A stretch of 6,087 bases of DNA. Source: Bifidobacteriaceae bacterium. GTDB taxonomy: Bacteria; Actinomycetota; Actinomycetes; Actinomycetales; WQXJ01. Position 1 is the first letter of the stretch, and each line of letters starts with the position of its first letter. The stretch spans positions 1 to 6,087 of the forward strand of contig JAISTN010000391.1 in NCBI GenBank assembly GCA_031272565.1, given 5' to 3'. Both the position numbers and the translations under genes were made by a program. The notes below the pieces were generated by a model. The model was not told where the DNA came from, searched no databases, and saw only the letters and a list, made by a program, of their open reading frames with translations. Positions 1 through 5,523 of the stretch are shown here, in pieces.

Positions 1-582
1 GCCAAGGCGGCCGATGGCGCAGCGTGGCAACCGGGGGCCTGCCCGGCCGGACAGGGGGTCACCGTGGTGATGGACACCGGCACCCTGGGCCTGGGCAGCG
101 AAACCAGGTGCGCGCCCGGGGCTTACGGCTCGGTGTTGGAGGCGACCAAGGCCGTCGGTTGGTCCTATGAGTTCCGGGCCGGCTTTCCCGGCATGGTCTG
201 TCAGTTAGACGGCCAGCCTGACCCGTGCAACGGCGCGCCGGCCACCGCCTACTGGTCGCTGTGGCAGGCCGCGGACGGCGCGGCTTGGAGCTACGCCAGC
301 GTGGGGGCGGGCAACCTGGCCGTGGCGGCCGATGACGTAGTGGGGTGGGCCTTCGGGCCCGGCCAGGCGCCCGCGGTGGATCCGGCCGGCCTGGGCAGCG
401 CCGGTGCGGTCGGTTCGGCCGCAGCCAAACCGTCATGGGCGGAACCGGGCCCGACGGCTCTGGTGGTGGCCGGCCAAGCCGAGTCTGGCCGGCACGTCTT
501 GCCGCTGGTGGTGACAGCCGGCCTGGTGGCGGCCGTGGCCCTGGCGGGAGGTCTGGTCTGGAGGCGGCGCCGCCGTGCGTGA
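1..582 (+). CDS. SCO2322-family secreted, membrane-anchored protein of an ECF importer operon (C-terminal part)
   Basis: The reading frame is open from base 1, so the N-terminus and presumed signal peptide lie outside; 193 residues are visible. Residues 14-120 form an extracellular domain with four cysteines (C14, C37, C67, C76), which could make two disulfides, and family-like stretches such as GVTVVMDTGTLG (19-30) and AYWSLWQA (83-90). A Gly/Ala-rich linker (about 121-163) leads to one transmembrane helix (about 165-187) and a tail of five arginines, a type I topology with the C-terminus in the cytoplasm. No LPXTG motif is visible. I assign the family from recall of actinobacterial SCO2322-like proteins, which sit beside ECF transporter genes and relate loosely to DUF4430/transcobalamin-like domains. 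It probably captures or presents ligand to the importer, but that role is inferred from context. Its stop overlaps the next start by 8 bases. Confidence 0.75.
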   Translation, partial: AKAADGAAWQPGACPAGQGVTVVMDTGTLGLGSETRCAPGAYGSVLEATKAVGWSYEFRAGFPGMVCQLDGQPDPCNGAPATAYWSLWQAADGAAWSYASVGAGNLAVAADDVVGWAFGPGQAPAVDPAGLGSAGAVGSAAAKPSWAEPGPTALVVAGQAESGRHVLPLVVTAGLVAAVALAGGLVWRRRRRA

Positions 583-1840
583 CGTTCAGGCCGGTGCGAA
601 CCCCCGGGGGCCCTTGGGCCCCCGGGGGGCGCCGCTTCACCCGGGCGCCTGGTGGGGCTGGGCCCTGGGCCTGGCCCTGGGCGCTGCCCTGACCACCAAT
701 CCGCTGATCCTGGTCTTGATTGCGGCGGCGGCCTTGGCGGTCTGCCTGGCGCTGCGCACCGACGCGCCGTGGGCCATGTCGCTGCGGCTTTACCTATTCC
801 TGGCCGGCTTTGTGCTGGTCATGCGCCTGGTCTTCCGGGTGGTCTTTGGCGCCGGTGTACCCGGGGCGGGCGATGTCCTGTTCGACCTGCCGGTGGTGCG
901 CCTGCCCGGGCTGGGGTCGACCGGCCTGGCGCTGTTGGGGCCGGTCACCTGGGACGCGCTGTACGGCGGCCTGATGGATGGCCTGCGCCTGGGCTGCTTG
1001 ATCCTGTGTGTGGGTGTGGCCAACTGCTTGGCCAGCCCCAAGCAGACCCTGGCGGCGCTGCCAGCCGCCTTCCGCCACGTGGGCACGGCCGTGGTGGTGG
1101 CCTTGTCGGTCTTCCCGTCCCTGGCCTTGGCGGTGCAACGGGTGCGCCGGGTGCAGCGCCTGCGGGCCACCGGCGCACCAGGCGTCAAGGTGCCCGCCCG
1201 GCAACGGCTGCGCCGGATTGTTTTCCCGGTCTTGGCCGATTCCCTTGACCGGTCGCTGGCGCTGGCGGCCTCGCTGGAATCACGCGGTTACGGTTCGGAC
1301 GGCCCGGCCCGGAGCCGGGGCCGGGCCACCTCCAGCGGGACCATTGTGGGCTGCACCTTGCTGGGCGGCGGCGCCGTGCTGACCGCGGCCGGGCGGGGCG
1401 GTGCCCTGGGCCCGGTGGTGGCCGTCCTGGGCCTGGCGCTAGTCGCCTTGAGCGTCTGGTCATTGGGCCGGTCCAGCCGCCGCACCCGCTACCGCCGCCA
1501 GCCGTGGACGTGGCGTGACTGGTCGGTGGTGGCCAGCGGCGGCGCCTTGTGTCTGGCCCTGTGGGCGGCCACGGCGGTGGCCCCAGGGTCGCTGCAGCCA
1601 TCGGTCTTGGGCTGGCCGCCGCTGCCCTGGCCGGCGGTGCTGGGCTGGGCGGCGGCCTGTCTGCCGTTGGCCATCGGCCTGGGGCCGCGCCCGGCGGCCT
1701 CGTCCAGGGTCACCCCGGCCGGCGCCGCCCCGCGCAGCCTCACTTCGCCTGCCATCGCCTCGCCTAACCTGGCTCCGGCCACCGCGCGGGCGGAACCAGC
1801 GGCCGCACCAAGTCCAGTGCAGGCGGGGGTGGCGCGATGA
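575..1840 (+). CDS. ecfT: ECF transporter transmembrane T component, CbiQ family, with C-terminal extension
   Basis: This is the membrane scaffold of an ECF importer, joining the ATPases to the S component. The 421 residues begin at a GTG inside the end of the upstream gene; GGAGG at 560-564 lies 10 bases before it. Residues 19-66 (APLHPGAWWGWALGLA, then a hydrophobic run with TTNPL) match actinobacterial CbiQ N-termini. Hydrophobic helices follow at about 72-92, 138-152 and 171-188. The cytoplasmic coupling region has the basic stretch VQRVRRVQRLR (187-197) and SLESRGYGSDG (233-243), the equivalent of the Ala-Arg-Gly signature that docks into the ATPases. Usual CbiQ proteins have about 220-280 residues. 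Here residues 255-421 add further hydrophobic helices (about 258-296, 316-335, 353-369) separated by RRTRYRRQPW (302-311), then a Pro/Ala tail. It is probably co-transcribed with both neighbours. Confidence 0.88.
   Translation: MRDVQAGANPRGPLGPRGAPLHPGAWWGWALGLALGAALTTNPLILVLIAAAALAVCLALRTDAPWAMSLRLYLFLAGFVLVMRLVFRVVFGAGVPGAGDVLFDLPVVRLPGLGSTGLALLGPVTWDALYGGLMDGLRLGCLILCVGVANCLASPKQTLAALPAAFRHVGTAVVVALSVFPSLALAVQRVRRVQRLRATGAPGVKVPARQRLRRIVFPVLADSLDRSLALAASLESRGYGSDGPARSRGRATSSGTIVGCTLLGGGAVLTAAGRGGALGPVVAVLGLALVALSVWSLGRSSRRTRYRRQPWTWRDWSVVASGGALCLALWAATAVAPGSLQPSVLGWPPLPWPAVLGWAAACLPLAIGLGPRPAASSRVTPAGAAPRSLTSPAIASPNLAPATARAEPAAAPSPVQAGVAR
601..628. repeat. GC-only inverted repeat in the 5' coding region of ecfT
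   Basis: Two perfect 13-base arms, CCCCCGGGGGCCC (601-613) and GGGCCCCCGGGGG (616-628), are separated only by TT. In RNA this would form a very stable hairpin once the innermost pairs open to make a loop. It starts 26 bases after the first base of the GTG start codon and encodes the run PRGPLGPRGA of the protein. No T-run follows, so it is not an ordinary terminator. It may slow or modulate ribosomes or transcription at the T-component start, but that is inference; it could be a by-product of Gly/Pro codons. Confidence 0.7.
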
Positions 1841-3447
1841 TCCGCTTAGACCACGTCACCTTCACCTTTGCCGGGGCAGCCCAGCCGGCGTTGCAGGACG
1901 TCAACCTGATGGTGGGCCCGGGCGAGTTGGCCCTGGTGATTGGACCAACGGGAGCCGGCAAGACCACCCTGCTGCGGACGGTCAACGGGCTGGTGCCGCA
2001 CTTCAGCGGCGGCCGCCTGGAGGGGCACGTCTCGGTGGGCGGGCTGGATCTTCGGACCCACCCGCCCCGGGCGCTGGCCGGGTTGGTGGGCTACGTGGGC
2101 CAGGACCCGCTGGCGGGCTTCGTGGCCGATTCGGTCGAGGAAGAACTGGCCTACGGCATGGAACAATGCGGCTTGGACCCGGCGGTGATGCGGACCCGGG
2201 TGGAGGAAGTGCTGGACTTGCTGGGTTTGGCCGATCTGCGCCAGCGCGACCTGTTGACCCTCTCGGCCGGACAAGCCCAACGGGTGGCCATGGGGGCGGC
2301 CCTGGCGTTGCACCCCAAGGTGCTGGTGCTGGATGAGCCGACCTCTGCCTTGGACCCGGCGGCGGCCGAAGAGGTCATGGCCGCCATCGGGCGCCTGGTG
2401 CAGGACTTCGACATGGCCGTCTTGATGGCGGAACACCGTCTGGAACGGGTGGTGCAGTTCGCCGACCAGGTGATCGCCCTGACGCCGCAGGGCCGGGTCA
2501 CCGGCGGGCCGCCCCGGACCATCTTGGCGCAGGCGCCGGTGGTGCCGCCGGTGGTGGCCCTGGGCCGGGCCTTGGGCTGGGACAAGGTGCCGTTGACGGT
2601 GCGGGAGGCGCGGCGGCAAGTGGCGGACCTGGGGCTGCCGGTTGAGCCGGTGGCGCCAGGGACCGAGGCAACGCCGGCGGCCCCGGCCACCCCGGCGGCG
2701 GGCAACGAGCCGGCCTCGGTCTTGCTGTCCGCCCGGGGGGTGCGGGTCGAATACCCGGGTGTGGTGGCCGTTGACGGGGTCGATGTCGACCTGTTGGGAG
2801 GCATCATCTATGGGCTGATGGGCCGCAACGGCTCCGGCAAGTCCTCACTGCTGTGGGCGTTGCACGGCGCCGGCCCCAAGGCGGCCGGCACTGTGACGGG
2901 GCCGGGGCCGGGCCACCCGGTGGTGGCCTTGGTGCCGTCGCAACCCACCGACCTGCTGTGGGAGGACACGGTGGCCCGGGAAATCGCCGGCACGGGCGCC
3001 GCCGCCGTGCTGGACCGGATCGCGCCCGGCTTGCCCCGCCAGGCCCATCCCCGCGACCTCTCGGAAGGCCAGCGGTTGGCCCTAGCCCTGGCCATCCAGC
3101 TAGCACCGGTGCCCAGTGCCGCTCCTCCACAGCCCCGTGTGATCGCCCTGGACGAACCGACCCGGGGGCTGGACTATGAGGCCAAAGCCAGGCTGGTGGC
3201 CGTGCTGAAGGACCTGGCCGCCCAGGGCAACGCCATTGTGGTGGCCAGCCACGATGTCGAATTCCTGGCGGCCGTGGCGGACCAGGTGGCCTGGATGGCC
3301 GAAGGCCAAGTCATTCTGCACGGGCCAACCATTGATGTCCTGACCTCGGTGCCGGCCCACGCCCCCCAGATCACCAAAGTCTTTGCCCCCCGGCCGGTTC
3401 ACACCGTGGAACAGGCCGTCCAATGGTTGCAGGGAGCCAAGGCATGA
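1837..3447 (+). CDS. Fused dual-domain ECF transporter ATP-binding protein (A and A' in one chain)
   Basis: This 536-residue protein supplies both nucleotide-binding domains of the importer. Domain 1 (about 1-270) has Walker A GPTGAGKT (36-43), Q-loop Q89, signature LSAGQ (142-146), Walker B VLVLDEP (162-168) with E167, D-loop SALD and switch histidine H200. A Pro/Ala/Thr linker (about 270-292) leads to domain 2 (about 296-536) with Walker A GRNGSGKS (329-336), Q-loop Q369, signature LSEGQ (408-412), Walker B VIALDEP (435-441) with E440, and H472. All catalytic residues are present in both halves, so both ATP sites look competent. Many bacteria use two genes for this; a fused form is common in actinobacteria. 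The ATG overlaps the ecfT stop as ATGA, and G-rich sequence at 1822-1829 could serve as a weak ribosome site. Domain 2 is shorter between Walker A and signature (about 72 residues against 99). Confidence 0.93.
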   Translation: MIRLDHVTFTFAGAAQPALQDVNLMVGPGELALVIGPTGAGKTTLLRTVNGLVPHFSGGRLEGHVSVGGLDLRTHPPRALAGLVGYVGQDPLAGFVADSVEEELAYGMEQCGLDPAVMRTRVEEVLDLLGLADLRQRDLLTLSAGQAQRVAMGAALALHPKVLVLDEPTSALDPAAAEEVMAAIGRLVQDFDMAVLMAEHRLERVVQFADQVIALTPQGRVTGGPPRTILAQAPVVPPVVALGRALGWDKVPLTVREARRQVADLGLPVEPVAPGTEATPAAPATPAAGNEPASVLLSARGVRVEYPGVVAVDGVDVDLLGGIIYGLMGRNGSGKSSLLWALHGAGPKAAGTVTGPGPGHPVVALVPSQPTDLLWEDTVAREIAGTGAAAVLDRIAPGLPRQAHPRDLSEGQRLALALAIQLAPVPSAAPPQPRVIALDEPTRGLDYEAKARLVAVLKDLAAQGNAIVVASHDVEFLAAVADQVAWMAEGQVILHGPTIDVLTSVPAHAPQITKVFAPRPVHTVEQAVQWLQGAKA

Positions 3448-4430
3448 ACGCACTGCGGGCCCGTCCTGTCGCCGTAGTCACCATGCTGGTGGCCTCGCTG
3501 GCGGCGCTGGCCACCGGCTTGGCGCCCTGGTTCACGGCCACCACCGACCAGGCGGCGGCGGCCAGTTCCCAAACCGGTGCCCTGGTCGCCGTGGTGGTGA
3601 TCCTGCCGGCCCTGATGCTGACCGTGCTGGCGCAACTGACCGCGGGCGGCATCGACGTCAAGACGCTGGCCTTCCTAGGCTTGTTGAGCGCTGTCATCGC
3701 CGCCCTGCGGCCCTTGGGTTCAGGTGTGGGCGGGGTTGAAACCGTCTTTTTCATGCTGATCTTGGGCGGGCGAGCCTTCGGAGCCGGCTTCGGTTTCGCC
3801 TTGGGTGGCATCTCGCTGCTGGCCAGCGCCCTGCTGACCGGCGGGGTGGGCCCGTGGCTGGGCATGCAGATGGCCTGTTCGGCCTGGATTGCGGGCGGCG
3901 CCGGCCTGCTGCCCAAACGGGTCCGGGGCAAGGCCGAAATCGCCCTGCTGGCCGCCTACGGCGTGGTGGCCAGCTACTTGTTTGGCGCCATCATGAACCT
4001 GTGGTTCTGGCCCCTGCTGGCGGGCAGCGGCACGGTGGCCAGCGGCATCGGCTTTGTGCCGGGGGCCTCGCCCTGGCTGAACCTGAAGCACTTCTTGGCT
4101 TTCACCCTGGTGACCTCGACGGCCAGTTGGGATACGGTCCGGGCCGTCACCTGCGCCTTGTGCCTGGTGGGGTTGGGGGCGCCGGTCTTGAAACTGCTGC
4201 GGCGGGCCGGGGCCCGGGCGGCCTTTGCGCCGGCCCCAGTGCACCCAACCCAGGGTCAGCCTGCGGCGGTCTCGTCTTCGCCTTCGGCGCCGGCCGTTGC
4301 CGTGCCTTCGGTGGCAGCCGGCGGGGTGGGTGTGGGTGTGGCGGTGACGGAGGTCCGCGGCACGGCCTCGCGCAGTTCCAGCGCCGGGCGGCAGCCATCG
4401 ATGGGCGTGATGGCGGATTCCGGGTCGTAG
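3444..4430 (+). CDS. ECF transporter substrate-binding S component with antisense-encoded C-terminal tail
   Basis: This 328-residue integral membrane protein is the substrate-specific subunit of the importer. I choose the ATG at 3444, not the in-frame GTG at 3423, because it overlaps the ATPase stop as ATGA and follows AGGGAG (3431-3436) by 7 bases. Hydrophobic helices lie at about 11-29, 46-67, 74-91, 98-120, 122-136, 140-156, 168-190 and 233-252. Family-like stretches are ILGGRAFGAGFGFALGG (106-122), ALLTGGVGPWLGMQM (129-143) and the basic end helix VLKLLRRAGARAAF (248-261). The substrate cannot be read from the sequence; the position beside an SCO2322-type gene makes a cofactor such as a corrinoid possible. 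From about residue 271 the chain is low-complexity Ser/Ala/Val/Gly sequence lying opposite the LytR_C gene, probably a readthrough extension beyond the ancestral end. Confidence 0.85.
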   Translation: MNALRARPVAVVTMLVASLAALATGLAPWFTATTDQAAAASSQTGALVAVVVILPALMLTVLAQLTAGGIDVKTLAFLGLLSAVIAALRPLGSGVGGVETVFFMLILGGRAFGAGFGFALGGISLLASALLTGGVGPWLGMQMACSAWIAGGAGLLPKRVRGKAEIALLAAYGVVASYLFGAIMNLWFWPLLAGSGTVASGIGFVPGASPWLNLKHFLAFTLVTSTASWDTVRAVTCALCLVGLGAPVLKLLRRAGARAAFAPAPVHPTQGQPAAVSSSPSAPAVAVPSVAAGGVGVGVAVTEVRGTASRSSSAGRQPSMGVMADSGS

Positions 4431-4954
4431 CCCACATCCACCGCGGCCGGCATCTTCTCGAAATCGGTCCCCAGAATCACGTCGACCGAAGTGTCGGTGC
4501 GCCAGTCGATGGCCAGCACCGCATCCTTGGGCAGGTATTCCAGCACGGTGTAAGCGTTGTTGATGCCGGTCACCCCGGCCACCACCTTGACCACGCCGTC
4601 GTAGATCTTGGCGTTGGCGGCGCTGGGTTCAGGGAAGCCGGCCGTGCGGAAGGTGGAGGCCACGCCGGCGGCCAGGCCGGACTGGCCGTTGCCGTTCAGC
4701 ACGTTGATCTTGATGCTGGCCGGGTCTGGGTAGGACAAGGGCCGGCCAACCGGGCAGGGCTGGGCATCGATCTGAACCACGGCCGCCGATGGCGAGTTGT
4801 ACGGCTTGTTGAACCAGCGGTCCAGGCGGCCAAAATACATGCCGGCGGCGGCCACGCCCACCACGGCCAGGACGGCGATCAGGATCGCGTAGATCAGGGT
4901 TTGGCGGGCATACAAACGGCGCCGGCGCGCTTTGGCGTCTTGCTTGAGCGCCAT
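4256..4954 (-). CDS. Membrane-anchored LytR_C domain protein
   Basis: The 232-residue protein has a basic cytoplasmic start (residues 1-18, KQDAKARRRR), one transmembrane helix (about 19-41) and an extracellular part. Residues about 79-165 match the LytR C-terminal domain (LytR_C): INVLNGNGQSGLAAGVAS (83-100), then a pattern ending VDVILGTDFE. There is no LCP ligase domain, so this is the stand-alone type known from mycobacterial VirR and Cei, which affect the cell envelope. A role in wall or envelope integrity is inferred from family; its biochemical activity is unknown. The final 32 residues are Thr/Pro/Ala/Glu-rich and look disordered. The ATG follows GAAAGG (minus strand, 4961-4966) by 6 bases. 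It lies 78 bases downstream of the DGLHR gene on the same strand and probably shares its transcript. Its last 175 bases overlap the converging S-component gene. Confidence 0.88.
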   Translation of the reverse strand: MALKQDAKARRRRLYARQTLIYAILIAVLAVVGVAAAGMYFGRLDRWFNKPYNSPSAAVVQIDAQPCPVGRPLSYPDPASIKINVLNGNGQSGLAAGVASTFRTAGFPEPSAANAKIYDGVVKVVAGVTGINNAYTVLEYLPKDAVLAIDWRTDTSVDVILGTDFEKMPAAVDVGYDPESAITPIDGCRPALELREAVPRTSVTATPTPTPPAATEGTATAGAEGEDETAAG

Positions 4955-5023
4955 CGGCTACCTTTCTTCCACGCCGCGCCCGGGGGCCGGGGGATTATCG
5001 CTGGGGGTTCAGAGCTGTTGGTC

Positions 5024-5035
5024 TAACCGCGGTTA
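5024..5035. repeat. 12-base perfect palindrome at the end of the DGLHR-protein gene
   Basis: TAACCGCGGTTA is identical to its reverse complement. It includes the stop codon of the small minus-strand gene (TAA at 5033-5035) and sits 70 bases upstream of the LytR_C start. It could be a protein-binding site or chance; nothing else in the window repeats it. Confidence 0.45.
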
Positions 5036-5440
5036 TAGGGTACCCGTCCCCTGGGCGCCCTGAGTCGCACCAGGTGCTGGCGGTGGCGGTGGCGGCGGGG
5101 TCGCTGGAGCTGGCGCCTGGCGGGCGGCGCGCATGGCCATCAACTGGTCCAGGTTCAGCACCCGGGCGTGCAGCGACTGCCGGCCGCGTAGGGCAGCCCG
5201 GACGGCCCGGTGCAGGCCGTCCTCCAGGTAGTAGACGCCCTGCCAGTAGACAACGTGGGCAAACAGGTCACCGTAGAAGGTTGAATCCTCGCTCACCAGG
5301 TTGCCCAGGTCCAGGGTCCGTTTGGTGGTGGTCAGGTCCGCCAGGCGCACTTGGCGGGGCGGAATCCCGGCCCATTGCCCGGCCGTGGAAAAGCCATGCT
5401 CCGGGTAAGGCCGGCCATCGCCGATCGCGCGGAAGATCAC
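5033..5440 (-). CDS. Small conserved actinobacterial protein with ParB/sulfiredoxin-like DGLHR motif
   Basis: The 135-residue protein begins at GTG (5438-5440) with MIFRAIGDGRPYPEHG, which resembles the N-terminus I recall for a conserved actinobacterial family. The core (1-95) contains PPRQVRLADLTTTKRTLDL (27-45), EDSTFYGDLFAHVVYWQG (51-68) and YYLEDGLHRAVRAAL (70-84). The last resembles the DGxHR-type motif of ParB/Srx-fold proteins, with a short hydrophobic strand before it. Database labels for such proteins sometimes read VapB-like antitoxin; I see no toxin gene beside it and do not adopt that label. Members I recall are about 90-100 residues, so the Pro/Ala/Gln-rich tail here (about 108-135, including seven prolines in a row) is an extension. 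It sits upstream of the LytR_C gene on the same strand, hinting at an envelope-related or regulatory role, which is inference. The true biochemical function is unknown. Confidence 0.75.
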   Translation of the reverse strand: MIFRAIGDGRPYPEHGFSTAGQWAGIPPRQVRLADLTTTKRTLDLGNLVSEDSTFYGDLFAHVVYWQGVYYLEDGLHRAVRAALRGRQSLHARVLNLDQLMAMRAARQAPAPATPPPPPPPAPGATQGAQGTGTL

Positions 5441-5442
5441 CC

Positions 5443-5459
5443 TTCTACTTTACGTAGAA
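5443..5459. repeat. Inverted repeat TTCTAC-N5-GTAGAA
   Basis: Six-base perfect arms flank TTTAC on the plus strand. The dyad covers the putative -10 box and ends 3 bases before the GTG start of the minus-strand gene, a typical position for a repressor operator. Confidence 0.5.
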
Positions 5460-5461
5460 CC

Positions 5462-5479
5462 GTGACCTGCCAGTGTCAC
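5462..5479. repeat. Inverted repeat GTGAC-N8-GTCAC with nested CTG/CAG arms
   Basis: GTGACCTG and the reverse complement of CAGTGTCAC match except for one inserted base, giving a near-perfect dyad centred at 5470. It lies in the -35 to -22 region relative to the start at 5440. The half-site CGTGAC occurs again at 5503-5508 in direct orientation. Confidence 0.4.
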
Positions 5480-5523
5480 CCTGTGGCTGGATGATGCAGA
5501 ATCGTGACTTTTCTAACCCCTAA

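Larger units (their letters stand above)
5441..5480 (-). promoter_or_regulatory. Putative promoter and operator of the DGLHR-protein gene, possibly leaderless
   Basis: Read on the minus strand, TAAAGT (5447-5452) fits a TANNNT -10 box placed at -12 to -7 from the GTG start, the position expected for a leaderless actinobacterial transcript. AGAAGG (5441-5446) touches the GTG with no spacer, so it would be a poor Shine-Dalgarno site, which also favours leaderless initiation. Two inverted repeats cover the element: TTCTAC-N5-GTAGAA (5443-5459), spanning the -10, and GTGACCTGCCAGTGTCAC (5462-5479), near the -35 position. No good -35 hexamer is seen. Both repeats could be repressor or activator sites; this is inference from position. 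Confidence 0.4.

Noticed and set aside
652..700. Repetitive GGGCCTGGCCCTGGGC-like stretch in ecfT
   Set aside because: It encodes the alternating Gly/Leu/Ala residues of a membrane helix; codon-driven repetition rather than a separate repeat element.
1515..2336. Plus-strand open frame of 273 codons across the ecfT/ATPase junction
   Set aside because: It is out of frame with two well-supported genes, and the protein is Arg/Gly/Pro-rich without recognisable motifs.
1846..2619. Minus-strand open frame of 257 codons opposite the ATPase
   Set aside because: It is antisense to conserved Walker motifs, His/Gln-rich and without family features; a shadow of codon bias.
3423..3443. Upstream GTG start for the S component
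   Set aside because: It would overlap the ATPase by 25 bases without its own ribosome site; the ATG at 3444 has AGGGAG at good spacing and the ATGA overlap used elsewhere in the operon.
4205..4225. GC-rich self-complementary run before the convergent overlap as a terminator
   Set aside because: It lies inside the S-component coding region, its stems leave loops too short, and no T-run follows on either strand.
3371..4244. Overlapping minus-strand frames of 186 and 174 codons opposite the S component
   Set aside because: Low-complexity Pro/Ala/Arg or Gln/Gly/Arg translations with no domains, lying antisense to a transmembrane protein.
4994..4999. GATAAT on the minus strand as a -10 box for the LytR_C gene
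   Set aside because: No convincing -35 hexamer lies 16-19 bases upstream and the gene can be read from the DGLHR promoter. It remains possible but is not supported enough to list.
3854..5026. Plus-strand open frame of 390 codons
   Set aside because: It runs out of frame through the S-component gene and antisense through the LytR_C gene; the translation is Gly/His/Arg-rich without domains. It is a product of high GC content.
5033..5440. VapB-type antitoxin call for the small protein
   Set aside because: No PIN-domain or other toxin gene is adjacent, and no AbrB- or RHH-type DNA-binding sequence is visible.
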